Notes: generated by a model not told the origin, from the letters alone. Counted from the first letter of the stretch, positions 33,093-41,662 are shown. The stretch is DNA of 55,135 nucleotides from Desulfovibrio sp. DV (GCF_001936595.1 NZ_MLBG01000016.1:1-55135), one strand, 5' to 3'. Numbers and translations are program-made.

Positions 33093-34250
33093 CTAGAACA
33101 TGTCCTTTTCGGACTCGCTGATGGTGGCTTCGATGACGTCTTGGAGTTCCTTGGGCAGGCCCATGATGTCCACATTGAGAAAGCCGCGCACGATGGTGGA
33201 GGTGGCTTCCTCTTCGTCGAGGCCCCGGGCCATCAGGTATTCGATCTCTTCCTGGGCGATCTTGCCAACGGCCGCCTCGTGGGACAACTCCACCCCATCG
33301 ACCGAGCCAAGCAGCTCCGGGATGGCATGGATGATGCCGCCGCCGAGAATAAGCCCCTTGCACTCCAGGTGGCCCTTGGCCGGCACGGAATTGCCGCCGA
33401 TAAATCCCCGGGCGATGATGGTGCCGCCCGAGGCAATGGTGCGGGAGATGATCTCGCCCTTGGTGTCGGGGGCGTTTAATTCGATGCGGCTGCCGGTGTC
33501 CACATAGGACCCTTTGGGCGCGACGATGACGGAATTAAACCGGGCCACCGCCCCCCGGCCGTTGAGCCGGATAGCCGGATAGGACTGCAGGTCCTTGACG
33601 GGCTTAAGCAGCACGTAATTATTGACAAACACCCCACCCTCGTCCACCACGCCGCCGGTACGCGGCCGCACAACCGTGGACTCGGCCCAGTTGTGGATCA
33701 TGGTGAAGGTGAGCTTGGCGTTCTTGCCGACAAAGATTTCGGTGATGCCGAGATGGGCCGCGCCCTTGGAGCCGTGGGCCACCGAGCAGCCGGTGATGAT
33801 GTGCAGCTCCGAATCGTCGGCAACAATGATGACGTTGTGGACGTTCTGGCCGATCATGTCGCCCTTGAGAAACAGGCACGACTGGACCGGTTCGGTGATC
33901 TTGGCCCCTTTCTCGGTGCGGATGAAGTACCCGCCGTGCAGATCTCCGGCCGCAGACCGGGTGAACTCGTCCTTGTCCTTGTCCACCTGGGTCCAGAAAT
34001 AGTCAGGCAAGCCGTCGTATTTGGCCAGGGCTTCCTTGATATCCAGGACTTCGACGCCCTTTTGCAGACTCTTGCAATGGACCCGGCCGTGGTCCACCTG
34101 CAGGTACGTGCCGGCGCGTTCGCGTTCCTCGACATCAATGCCGGACATGAGCATCTCGGCCTTGTCCGCCGCATCCATGGTGCGCAGATCCGGAATTTCA
34201 CCAAGCGTCGAGCCGCTAAACCGGAAGGCTTTCAGATCGATCTTTTCCAT
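33093..34250 (-). CDS. SufB/SufD-family Fe-S scaffold component (minimal SUF, SmsB-like)
   Basis: A 385-residue beta-helix protein with GGGAGC before ATG 34250. It has the SufBD core (VIIVADDSELHIITGCSVAH, shown in part; SELHIITG; ISRTIASGGTIIARG; LSHEAAVGKI; GLDEEEATSTIVRGFL). Only one SufBD gene accompanies sufC, as in methanogens and sulfate reducers with the two-gene SmsCB form. Together they assemble Fe-S clusters. No cysteine desulfurase (SufS) gene is nearby, so sulfur may come from elsewhere or directly from sulfide. Confidence 0.88.
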   Translation of the reverse strand: MEKIDLKAFRFSGSTLGEIPDLRTMDAADKAEMLMSGIDVEERERAGTYLQVDHGRVHCKSLQKGVEVLDIKEALAKYDGLPDYFWTQVDKDKDEFTRSAAGDLHGGYFIRTEKGAKITEPVQSCLFLKGDMIGQNVHNVIIVADDSELHIITGCSVAHGSKGAAHLGITEIFVGKNAKLTFTMIHNWAESTVVRPRTGGVVDEGGVFVNNYVLLKPVKDLQSYPAIRLNGRGAVARFNSVIVAPKGSYVDTGSRIELNAPDTKGEIISRTIASGGTIIARGFIGGNSVPAKGHLECKGLILGGGIIHAIPELLGSVDGVELSHEAAVGKIAQEEIEYLMARGLDEEEATSTIVRGFLNVDIMGLPKELQDVIEATISESEKDMF

Positions 34251-34265
34251 GACAGCTCCCGTTGG

Positions 34266-35027
34266 CTAGTTGAGGCAGCGCACGCATTCCTGGTAGCCGT
34301 ACTGGCTGATGTGATCCAGGATGTTGCGGGGATTGGCCTCGCAGCACAGGTGGCCGTTGAAAAGCACCTGCCCCCGGTCGGCGTTCAAATATTCGAGGAT
34401 ATAGCCGGTGTGGGTGATGATCAGTCCGGAGACGGGACGTTTAAGCACCCGCTGCTGCTTCATGCTGGAGTTGGGCCGGGGTTCGATGCCGCCGGTCAGC
34501 ACGTCGCGCACGGTATGCCCGATCAGCTTCATGTTCTCCAGGTCGACGCCGGATTCCGGCTCGTCAAACAGCAGCAGATAGGGCTTTTGGGCCATGAGCT
34601 GGAGCAGTTCCGAGCGCTTGATCTCGCCGCCGGAAAAGCCGGCATTGACATCGCGCTCCAGGAATTCGTCCATATTGACCTTGCGGGCCAGGGCGTCCAC
34701 GTCGATTTCCGCCTCGCGGGCGCACATACGCACCATGTGGCGGGTTTTGAGGCCATGGATGGTGGGCGGACGCTGAAACGACATGCCAATACCCAGGCGC
34801 GCCCGCTCGTAGATGGGGGCGTGGGTGATGTCATGGCCGCGAAACAGGATGCGGCCCTTGGTTATTTCGTAATTGCCAAAGCCCATGAGGGTCATGAGCA
34901 AGGTGGTCTTGCCCGAGCCGTTGGGACCAAAAAGAATGAACGTTTCGTTGTCGGCGATGTGCAGGTTGATGCCGGCAAGGACTTGCCGGTCGCCGATTTT
35001 CACATGCAAATCTTCGATGCGAAGCAT
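34266..35027 (-). CDS. sufC: SufC-type ABC ATPase of Fe-S cluster assembly
   Basis: The start is ATG 35027 (MLRIEDLHVKIG), with GAGGGA six bases upstream; the longer frame lacks one. The 253-residue ATPase has Walker A GPNGSGKTT, the SUF-specific signature FSGGEIKRSELLQ and Walker B LLLFDEPESGVDLE. It drives the SufB partner encoded 15 bases downstream. An insertion around GGIEPRPNSSMKQQRVLKRP before LIITHTG is longer than in E. coli SufC and is seen in the two-gene type. No IscR or SufR gene is adjacent. Confidence 0.92.
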   Translation of the reverse strand: MLRIEDLHVKIGDRQVLAGINLHIADNETFILFGPNGSGKTTLLMTLMGFGNYEITKGRILFRGHDITHAPIYERARLGIGMSFQRPPTIHGLKTRHMVRMCAREAEIDVDALARKVNMDEFLERDVNAGFSGGEIKRSELLQLMAQKPYLLLFDEPESGVDLENMKLIGHTVRDVLTGGIEPRPNSSMKQQRVLKRPVSGLIITHTGYILEYLNADRGQVLFNGHLCCEANPRNILDHISQYGYQECVRCLN

Positions 35028-35142
35028 GATTCCCTCGCTTTTTGCGCCCAATACGGGCGTTGCTCCGCCTGGGGTCTACGGAAAAACCCCGGCAAAGTCC
35101 ACTCATCAGGTCGGAAAGCTCCGGAGGGAAAGGAGGAAGGGG

Positions 35143-35511
35143 TCAGTGGCTGTCGTAGCTGCGGATGATCGAGGCCAGTTCGTCGCAGTCATAGGGCTTG
35201 GCGAGGTAATGGCGCACGTCGAAGTGCTTGAAAAAATCCATGTGCTGCCGCACGCCATAGCCGGTCACGACCACGATGGGAATCCGGCTGACAGGCGTTT
35301 CGGCGGCCCGGATACGGCCAATGAACTCCCGGCCGTCGAGCTCGGGCAGGCGCATATCGAGGATCACAAGATCAAAGGCGTCCTTCACAACGGCTTCCAG
35401 GGCCAACCGTCCGTCGGCAACGGCGGTGATGCTGTGGCCTTCGTCTTCCAGCGTCTGGCGGGCCAGGGTGGCGTGGTTGACGTCGTCTTCGGCAAGCAGA
35501 ATGCGCAGCAT
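35143..35511 (-). CDS. Single-domain response regulator
   Basis: A 122-residue stand-alone receiver: acidic pair in LLAEDDVNHATLARQ, acceptor Asp in LVILDMRLPELDG, Thr in VVVTGYG and Lys in YLAKPYD are all present. GGAGG is about 10 bases before the ATG. It probably relays phosphate in a multistep chain or binds a target protein. It is on the same strand as sufC, 115 bases ahead, with no clear promoter between. Confidence 0.9.
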   Translation of the reverse strand: MLRILLAEDDVNHATLARQTLEDEGHSITAVADGRLALEAVVKDAFDLVILDMRLPELDGREFIGRIRAAETPVSRIPIVVVTGYGVRQHMDFFKHFDVRHYLAKPYDCDELASIIRSYDSH

Positions 35512-35660
35512 AAATGCTGGTCCTCCCTCCTGCCCACAAAGCAGGATTCGTGCCTTTGTACCATGCCTCCCAACAATCTGAAAACAAGAATCTTTCTCTT
35601 TTCCCTTCGAAGAGCAGCCCCATCCGGGCGTCCTGTTTTACGGCAAAACAGGAAAAACAA

Positions 35661-36797
35661 TCAATTGCCGCCAGCCGTTGCCCGGACTGCCACAGCCCGT
35701 CCCGGCGCGGTCCTGGCCCCAGTGGCAAAGCCGTAAGCCGCCGGCACCAATTTGGAAAGCAGTTCAGCCACAAGCCACAGGCCGATAATGGTGGACAGCC
35801 CGCTGCCGAAATAAAAGGCGATCTGCTGGGCATTGCCGACCGGCCACCAGACCGAGAGCAACCGTGTTTGCAGCACCGAGATGGTCGGCTCATGGGCCAG
35901 ATAGACAAAAAAACTGTGCCGGCCCATGCGCTGCAGCACCGTGCTGTCGCGGACCCAGGGTATGGCCGAAAACCGCCAGAAGGCTATGAGGCCGAAGACG
36001 AGGTTAGCCTTGAAGAGAAACTGCCGCACGGCCTCGTCAGTCAGGCCCAGGGATTTGGAGCAGACCAAAACAGCGGTCAGCAGGCAAAAAATCCAGGTCC
36101 CGGCTCGCTGCCACCAGGAGACCCCGGCCAGGGGCAGGCGGCACCGGGCCAGATACCCGCCAAGATAGAAGGCAAACATGTCGCCGCCGTAGGAATACGG
36201 CCCTTCCGACAGGCCGGCCCACAGGCAGAAAAAGGTCACCAGGCCGACGCCGGGGGCTTCCTTGAAAAACACCAGGAAAATCGGCGAGACCAGAAAAACC
36301 ACGAGCAGATCGCGCAGAAACCAGAGCGGATAGTTGATCGGCGTGGTGCCAAGGCCCAAGGTCTTGGTGACAAGACCCTCAGCGAGCACGAAGTTCCAGG
36401 AACCAAGCATCTCGATGCTGCCGACAAAATAGAACCAGGCCACAAGGCCGATATTGAACAGAAGATAGGGCACGAGCACCGAGACGAATTTCTTGCGCAG
36501 CATCTCGCCGTAGGCAGTCAGGGACAGCTCGAATTTGCGCAGGAACAAAAAGCCCGAAATCGTGAAAAAAAGCGGCACAGCCACAAAATCCACATGGCCG
36601 TTTAAGATATCGAGCATGAGCGCCGCGCCCGGAGCGGTCTCGCCGGCGATGCGCACAGTGATACCGCGCGCGCCGTGGGCTAAAACGATCAGACCAATGA
36701 GAACGATGCGCAGGACGTCGATGCGTTTGGATACATCGCGGTCGAGGGGTTCGCGGGCCGGCCCGAGTTTCCAGGCCGGTTTGGCGGTTTCGGTCAC
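35661..36797 (-). CDS. Acyltransferase-3 family membrane protein
   Basis: GTG 36797 is chosen because AGGAG lies eight bases upstream; the longer ATG frame has none. The 378-residue protein has about ten membrane helices and the family landmarks: RIDVLRIVLIGLIVLAHGA (the catalytic-type His), PLFFTISGFLF, and LWFLRDLLVVFLVSPI. Members transfer acyl groups to sugars of lipopolysaccharide, peptidoglycan or glucans. No sugar genes are nearby, so the acceptor is unknown. Confidence 0.85.
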   Translation of the reverse strand: MTETAKPAWKLGPAREPLDRDVSKRIDVLRIVLIGLIVLAHGARGITVRIAGETAPGAALMLDILNGHVDFVAVPLFFTISGFLFLRKFELSLTAYGEMLRKKFVSVLVPYLLFNIGLVAWFYFVGSIEMLGSWNFVLAEGLVTKTLGLGTTPINYPLWFLRDLLVVFLVSPIFLVFFKEAPGVGLVTFFCLWAGLSEGPYSYGGDMFAFYLGGYLARCRLPLAGVSWWQRAGTWIFCLLTAVLVCSKSLGLTDEAVRQFLFKANLVFGLIAFWRFSAIPWVRDSTVLQRMGRHSFFVYLAHEPTISVLQTRLLSVWWPVGNAQQIAFYFGSGLSTIIGLWLVAELLSKLVPAAYGFATGARTAPGRAVAVRATAGGN

Positions 36798-36849
36798 GAG
36801 GGGAACTCCTGGGATGGGACCGGGTAGCCGGGCGTCCGGGATCACGGCC

Positions 36850-37227
36850 TCACGGCGCGGCTCCCGGACGGGAAACGGCAGGGCACGCGCCGGACAGTCC
36901 ACGGTCCGGTGCGTCAACCGGCTTTTGGTCAAAGCCGCACACAGCCAGTGCCGCCGTCTGCCCGGGGCCGGAAGGCCCGGGGACAGATGCGGTCAGCCGG
37001 GTGTGCCACGCAACCGGTTGTGAATCAATGGGCGTAGGCGAGCATTTTTTGAGGCGGGCCGGGGTGACGGAATAGCCCTCTTCACGCAGGATGCGCACGA
37101 AACTGTCAATGATGCACTGCGTTGCGAAATCTTTCTTGGTAATGCTCGCAGAATGCATGATCTCGCGCAGGACGAGGTCAATCATATAGACGCAATGGGC
37201 AATGTCCTTGATATCCTTGTCCGCCAT
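36850..37227 (-). CDS. Small protein of unknown function
   Basis: ATG 37227 has AGAGG five bases upstream. The first 60 residues (MADKDIKDIAHCVYMIDLVL; DFATQCIIDSFVRILREEGY) are well-formed amphipathic helices and look genuine. The rest (residues 70-125) is Pro/Gly/Ala-rich and may be poorly conserved or the result of a lost stop. No family is recognised. It lies 53 bases upstream of the acyltransferase on the same strand. Confidence 0.5.
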   Translation of the reverse strand: MADKDIKDIAHCVYMIDLVLREIMHSASITKKDFATQCIIDSFVRILREEGYSVTPARLKKCSPTPIDSQPVAWHTRLTASVPGPSGPGQTAALAVCGFDQKPVDAPDRGLSGACPAVSRPGAAP

Positions 37228-37365
37228 AAAGCCTCTTCATCCAACCATGGCCCGACCATGCGCCCGGGAGCCGCATCGCCCATCGACCTCGATGGGACAT
37301 TGAGGCCGCCCTCTCGTCTGTCCTTTTCACAAGGCACACCAGACTTCTCTGTTTGGAAACAACAC

Positions 37366-37671
37366 TCAGAGAGAGAGGGAAACGCCCGGACAGGCCACGA
37401 GTTTTTTAAAATCCGCCCCGTCCACAACACCCTGGCGGTAGGCGATGGCCACGTAATCCCGGCGGATGCGGTCGATAAGCCGCTCCATGTCCTCGACCAG
37501 GACCCGGGCTTCCTCTCCGGCCTCTTCCCGGGCCAGGGCTTCCAGGGCCACCATGCGGGCCTCAAGCTCTTTCATATGAACGGCCAGTTCCCCATCGACG
37601 CCCTGGACATTGACCAGATCATCGATTCTCGACTGCACCAGTTCCGGCAAATGCGCCTTGCAATCTTCCAT
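37366..37671 (-). CDS. Small helical protein of unknown function
   Basis: ATG 37671 (MEDCKAHLPELVQSRIDDLV) is chosen because GGGGAGGA lies three to nine bases before it. The 101-residue product is almost wholly helical with heptad-like runs (MKELEARMVALEALAREEAG) and probably forms a coiled coil. No family is recognised. It lies between the ADP-ribosylglycohydrolase-like gene upstream and another small gene downstream on the same strand. Confidence 0.6.
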   Translation of the reverse strand: MEDCKAHLPELVQSRIDDLVNVQGVDGELAVHMKELEARMVALEALAREEAGEEARVLVEDMERLIDRIRRDYVAIAYRQGVVDGADFKKLVACPGVSLSL

Positions 37672-37798
37672 GTCCTCCCCCTGGCCGCCGGCAAAAGCGA
37701 CCGGTCGCGCCCGGCCATGACCGGACGGGTTTGGCACGATGCAACAGGCTATACCCCAACCCCGGGCCGCTGTAAAATCTGTTCGCCAATTGCCCGGT

Positions 37799-38710
37799 TC
37801 AGCGGGTGGCAATGACCTGCAAATCTTCCTCGATGACTTTCCTGGCGGCCAGTCCCTCGACCCAGGCCTTGGGCAGTCCGGCCAGGCCCGAGGCAGCGCC
37901 AACGACCATGCCGGCCAACAGGCCCCGGGCCGCGCTGTCGCCGCCGGCCATGACGTTGTGGGTCAGGCAGGCAGGCAAATCGCGGGGATAGCGGGCAATA
38001 AGGTGGATTACCCCCGGCATGGCCTCTTCAATGTGGCAGGTTTGGCCGAAGCCGGCTATGGCCTCCACCGTGTCCTGGCCGGCCGAGGCAAGGCCCATTT
38101 CCAGCCATTGGTTGATGGGGGCGCTGGCGTATCCGGCCTCGGCCGCCTGCATGAGCGCTGCTTCCGGGCTTTTGCCGCCAAGCACGGCCCAGGCGGTGCG
38201 GGCGAAAAATTCGGCCCCCTCAATGACCCGGGCGTGGTTGTGGGTCATCTTGGCCTGCGCCCGGGCCGCATCCACCAGGGCGGGCAGGTCGTGGCGAAGC
38301 GCGTAGACGAGTGGCGAAACCCTGGCCGCGCCGGACAGATCGCTGGAATTGGACCCGGAATTGGCCGGCCCTTCGCCGAAGTTGAAAATTTTCAGGGTCA
38401 TGCGGGTGGCACCGTCGATGTATCCGTCGTAGGCCGCAAAGAGCTGCTGCCAGCGGGTGGCAAAATCCTCCAGGTCAAACCGGCCCCGGGCGGCCAGGGA
38501 GTCGAGCAAAACCAGGGTCTGATCCCCGTAATGGGTCAGCTCCCCGGCTTTCTTGCCGGCATGGTAGCTGTCCGCGGGTGGGTCGATAAACCCGGTCACC
38601 GGCCCGAAGCGCTGGGCCAGAGCTGTCGTGTCATATTCCCAATGCGGCCCAAGGGCCAATGCATCGCCGATAAAAGAGGCCAGGACCATGGCTTTAGCCG
38701 TGTCGGACAT
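37799..38710 (-). CDS. ADP-ribosylglycohydrolase-family protein with altered metal motifs
   Basis: The start is ATG 38710 (MSDTAKAMVLASFIGDALAL), with GGAGG five bases upstream. The 303-residue all-helical protein belongs to the DraG/ARH-type family. The N-terminal GDALALGPHWEY block is conserved, but the usual (S/T)DDT metal motif reads YGDQT and the usual C-terminal GGDTDT-type motif reads GGDSAARG. It may bind magnesium differently, or have lost hydrolase activity as in some family branches. Reversal of protein ADP-ribosylation, such as on nitrogenase reductase, is the family role; no nif genes are here. Confidence 0.8.
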   Translation of the reverse strand: MSDTAKAMVLASFIGDALALGPHWEYDTTALAQRFGPVTGFIDPPADSYHAGKKAGELTHYGDQTLVLLDSLAARGRFDLEDFATRWQQLFAAYDGYIDGATRMTLKIFNFGEGPANSGSNSSDLSGAARVSPLVYALRHDLPALVDAARAQAKMTHNHARVIEGAEFFARTAWAVLGGKSPEAALMQAAEAGYASAPINQWLEMGLASAGQDTVEAIAGFGQTCHIEEAMPGVIHLIARYPRDLPACLTHNVMAGGDSAARGLLAGMVVGAASGLAGLPKAWVEGLAARKVIEEDLQVIATR

Positions 38711-38803
38711 ACCGCCTCCAGGGTTTGCCGGACAATATACCGGAGAACTAGGAAACAACCAAGCCCCGGACCGGGGAAAAGCCCTGGCGCACCCCGGCCA
38801 TCT

Positions 38804-39484
38804 TCATTCGATCAGATCGTCATCAAGATCCACAATACCCAGGCGGACAGCGTAATGCACCAGTTCGGCCAGATTGGTCAGGCCGAGTTTGCCGAAAATG
38901 TTGCCGCGATGATTTTCCACGGTTTTTTTGGAAACGAACAGCTCTGCTGCGATGGCCGCCGGAGTCCTGCCCTCGGCCAACAGGCGCAGCACCTGCTGTT
39001 CGCGTCGGGTAAGCCCCTCATAGGCCGGATCCCGGGGCCGGGTCCGACGGACGGCGTATGCATCCAGTCGCATGAGCACCTGGGGCGTTATGGCCGCGTC
39101 GAGGTAGCGCTCGCCGCGCACCACCGCTTCGATGCCGGCCAGCAGGCTCGAAGCGGCCGAATCCTTGACGACATAGCCCATGGCCCCGGCCCGGAAGCAT
39201 TCGGCCACCAGATCCAGGCGGGCATGCATGGTGACGACCAGCACTCCGGGGCGCGGCTGCAACCCAGGCAGACGGCTGAGGACCTCGACGCCGCTGCCCT
39301 GCCCAAGCCCGATATCGAGGAGCAGCACATCCGGCGTCAGCTCCCGGACGGCAGCCACTGCCGCAGCCACGTCAGCCGCCTCGCCAACCACGACATACCG
39401 GGGGTTGCCGGCCAAAAGCGCGGCCAGCCCCTGGCGCATCAGCCCGTGGTCGTCGACAATGAGAATCCTGACGCTGTCGGTCAC
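38804..39484 (-). CDS. NarL/LuxR-type response regulator
   Basis: GTG 39484 overlaps the upstream kinase stop as GTGA, showing translational coupling; GGGGG precedes it. The 226-residue protein has an intact receiver (DD in ILIVDDHG, acceptor Asp in LLLDIGLGQG, Lys in GYVVKDSAAS) and a C-terminal LuxR helix-turn-helix (LTRREQQVLRLLAEGRTPAA; SKKTVENHRGNIFGKLGL). It is the partner of the kinase at 39481-40608. Its targets may include the divergent gene at 40849, ahead of which repeated palindromic boxes lie. Confidence 0.92.
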   Translation of the reverse strand: MTDSVRILIVDDHGLMRQGLAALLAGNPRYVVVGEAADVAAAVAAVRELTPDVLLLDIGLGQGSGVEVLSRLPGLQPRPGVLVVTMHARLDLVAECFRAGAMGYVVKDSAASSLLAGIEAVVRGERYLDAAITPQVLMRLDAYAVRRTRPRDPAYEGLTRREQQVLRLLAEGRTPAAIAAELFVSKKTVENHRGNIFGKLGLTNLAELVHYAVRLGIVDLDDDLIE

Positions 39485-40608
39485 GTTGCCCCCTGGCCAA
39501 GCGGTATCTCGGCCTTTATCCGCACCCCCTGCCCCGGTCGCGACCGGATAGTCAGCCTGCCGCCAAGCAGGCGCACCCGTTCGCCCATGCTCCAAAGGCC
39601 CATGCGCTTTTGCCCCAGGGCCTCCGCCAGCCGGACCTCGGGGTCAAAACCCACGCCGTCGTCGCCAACACGCAGCAGCAGCAAGGGATGGGAAGCGATC
39701 AGGCGGACGACAATGCGCGAGCAGCGGCCGTGGCGGCAGGCATTGGCCAGGGCTTCCTGGAGCACGCGGTAGAGGTTGAGCCCGGTTTGAAAATCGACCC
39801 GCACCGCGTCCAGGCCGTCGGCGGAAAATTCCACCATCAGGCCGGTGCGGGCAGCGGTCTCGTGGCAGAGGTTCGAGGCGGCCTCGACCAGCCCCAGGCG
39901 GTCAAGGGCCGGGGGGAGCAGGTCACTGGCCAGATTGCGCAGGGAGGCAATGGCCGCCCCCAGGCGGGCGGAACTCTCCCGGACCGCTTCCTGGCCGTCG
40001 GGGCTCAGGCTGTCGGCAACGCCCGGCATGGCGGCCAACCGGTCCAGGGACAGGCGCACCAGGGACAGGTTCTGGGCCACGTCGTCATGCAGTTCCCGGG
40101 CGATGCGCTGCCGCTCGGTTTCCTGGGCCCTGATCAGTTCCCGGGAGAGCTGGCGCAGCCGCTCCTCGTTGTTGCGAGACTCGATGATGCGCCCGAGATG
40201 CTCGGCCACGGCATCAAGAAGATGGCGCTCCTCGCGCAGAAACGGGCCTTCATCAGCCTCGGCGCATTTGTCCAGATAGCCGACCTCGATGCGGCCGATG
40301 ACCTCGCCGCGACTGCGTATGGGGCTTTCCTGGCGGGCAACCGGCCGACGCCAGTTGGGCGTGGCTTGATTGCGTCCGCCAATGGTCACCCGCACGCAGG
40401 TCACGGCCGGATACTGCCAGGCCCGGGCAGCCACCCGGCACGCCCCGGCCAGGATGCCGTCCAGGGCCATGTCCTGGCACTGGGACAGGCGGGTGATCTC
40501 GTAGAGGCAATCGAGTTCCTTGATGCGTTCGCAAAGCGCGGCCACGGTTTTGGCGTGTTCGGCCTCGCGTGCGGCGGCCAGGGGATCGGGCGGTGCGGGA
40601 GCGTTCAT
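39481..40608 (-). CDS. Soluble HisKA_3 histidine kinase with GAF-like sensor
   Basis: ATG 40608 (MNAPAPPDP) gives 375 residues; no good ribosome site is seen and the open frame continues upstream, so the start is not certain. A GAF-like domain at about 20-160 follows a short coil, then the NarX-type H-box QRIARELHDDVAQNLSLVRL, N-box LQEALANACRHG and G-box VGDDGVGFDP. It phosphorylates the regulator encoded directly downstream. There is no membrane helix, so it senses a cytoplasmic signal. Confidence 0.88.
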   Translation of the reverse strand: MNAPAPPDPLAAAREAEHAKTVAALCERIKELDCLYEITRLSQCQDMALDGILAGACRVAARAWQYPAVTCVRVTIGGRNQATPNWRRPVARQESPIRSRGEVIGRIEVGYLDKCAEADEGPFLREERHLLDAVAEHLGRIIESRNNEERLRQLSRELIRAQETERQRIARELHDDVAQNLSLVRLSLDRLAAMPGVADSLSPDGQEAVRESSARLGAAIASLRNLASDLLPPALDRLGLVEAASNLCHETAARTGLMVEFSADGLDAVRVDFQTGLNLYRVLQEALANACRHGRCSRIVVRLIASHPLLLLRVGDDGVGFDPEVRLAEALGQKRMGLWSMGERVRLLGGRLTIRSRPGQGVRIKAEIPLGQGAT

Positions 40609-40716
40609 GGAGGTGTCGGATTGGAGGGTCAGACCATCTGGGGATGCCGGAGACCTAGCCTTTTTCGCTGTCCTTGTCAGCCCTGGCCGCGCCATGCCGA
40701 CCGGCCCCCCCGGCAT

Positions 40717-40767
40717 TTCGGGAGACCCTCCCGGAATACCGGGGAAACATCCCGAAGCCTTTCGGGA
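40717..40767. repeat. Cluster of alternating TTCGGGA/TCCCGRA palindromic boxes
   Basis: Five related boxes lie in 51 bases: TTCGGGA (40717), TCCCGGA (40729), CCGGGGA (40739), TCCCGAA (40750) and TTCGGGA (40761). Adjacent boxes form inverted repeats, the best being TCCCGAA-GCCT-TTCGGGA (40750-40767). They lie between the divergent kinase gene and the gene at 40849, a natural place for operator sites. Confidence 0.6.
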
Positions 40768-40848
40768 GCCGGCCTGATTGCACCGCTCCCGCCCCGTCGT
40801 AGGATGCTCCCGTATTCCGGCCCGCCTGGGGCCGGAGGGAGGTCGTTT

Positions 40849-41394
40849 ATGTCGCAGCCTGAAACCGTCGTTCCCGGAATCGATGCCGCCGAGTTTCCCA
40901 ATGGCCGTTCCGGCATCCCGGCCGGAACGCAACGCCGCGCCTCCGGCGCACCCGGCTTGTCTGTTCGACCGCTTGGCCCCGGCCGCTGGTGCGTTGTGGC
41001 GTCCGTGCCGGATGCCGATCCGGACCTGGACGTCTATTTGTCGCCGGCCGAGGGTGGCACGATCCGGGTTGTCCGCTGGCCGGGTCGCTACGATATCCGC
41101 ATCGAGGGAATGCTTGGCGAGGCGGGCATCGCCAATCTCGGCGATTGCCTGGTGGGGGCGCTTGAGGGGGGCGTCAGGCATATCGGCCTGGAGTTGCTGG
41201 ACCCTAACCAAGTGGTATTGCCAACCGCCGAAGGTCTGCTGGAGTGCTTTGGCCGCCAGTCGGCCCGGCAGGGTGGGCGGCCCGGGGTGTCGGTTGCCGG
41301 CGACGGAGCCGGGGCGCGGGCTCTTGCCCTAGCCTTTGCCCGGGGCCTTTCCCGGGCAAGCCGCACCGGTTTGGGCCAAGGAGGCCGGTTATGA
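40849..41394 (+). CDS. Protein of unknown function beside the two-component pair
   Basis: ATG 40849 has GGAGG about nine bases upstream and gives 181 residues; the very long frame that runs in from the left is a shadow of the kinase gene. The middle (RWCVVASVPDADPDLDVYLS; IRVVRWPGRYDIRIEGMLGE; GVRHIGLELLDPNQVVLP) has alternating strands and helices. There is no signal peptide and I recognise no family. Its stop overlaps the next gene as ATGA. The pair is divergent from the NarX/NarL-like genes and may be their target. Confidence 0.6.
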   Translation: MSQPETVVPGIDAAEFPNGRSGIPAGTQRRASGAPGLSVRPLGPGRWCVVASVPDADPDLDVYLSPAEGGTIRVVRWPGRYDIRIEGMLGEAGIANLGDCLVGALEGGVRHIGLELLDPNQVVLPTAEGLLECFGRQSARQGGRPGVSVAGDGAGARALALAFARGLSRASRTGLGQGGRL

Positions 41395-41561
41395 ATATGC
41401 TGTGGTGGATCATGGCTGGCTTGGCCCTGCTTGTGGCCGTCAGCCTGGGCAAGCGGGTGCGGCCCAACCGGACGCATCTGCCCGGTGATTTCAATTTCGA
41501 CGGCTATAAGACCCGGGAGATTGTCCAGCGTGGGGTGTTTGACAAGACCAAGTGGCGGTAA
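41391..41561 (+). CDS. Small single-helix membrane protein
   Basis: A 56-residue protein starting at ATG 41391 that overlaps the preceding stop (ATGA). One membrane helix at about 4-20 (LWWIMAGLALLVAVSLG) is followed by a basic, soluble tail (NRTHLPGDFNFDGYKTREIV). GGAGG-like sequence (AAGGAGG) lies seven bases before the start. Coupling to the unknown gene at 40849 suggests a joint function, such as a membrane anchor. Confidence 0.65.
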   Translation: MNMLWWIMAGLALLVAVSLGKRVRPNRTHLPGDFNFDGYKTREIVQRGVFDKTKWR

Positions 41562-41609
41562 CGTGCTCTTTGGCTATGCCCGCCGGGGCTATACCGGGAC
41601 TGGGGCAAT

Positions 41610-41653
41610 AAAAAACGGGTTGCCGCTCTCTTTCCAGACAGCGGCAACCCGTT
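41610..41653 (-). terminator. Terminator of the tRNA-Leu gene
   Basis: A perfect 14-bp stem, AACGGGTTGCCGCT (41614-41627) with AGCGGCAACCCGTT (41640-41653), is followed on the minus strand by a T-tract. It lies ten bases beyond the tRNA 3' end. Confidence 0.9.
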
Positions 41654-41662
41654 GAAATTTTC

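Noticed and set aside
32806-33096. 96-codon frame in the DUF2087-suf gap
   Set aside because: No ribosome site, arginine/proline-rich chance composition, and it runs through the suf terminator.
38770-38790. CCCCGG/CCGGGG palindrome after the NarL-like regulator as a terminator
   Set aside because: The stem is short and no T-tract follows on the minus strand.
40849-41394. Start of the unknown gene far upstream at 39610
   Set aside because: That extension is antisense to the kinase gene; a good ribosome site supports ATG 40849.
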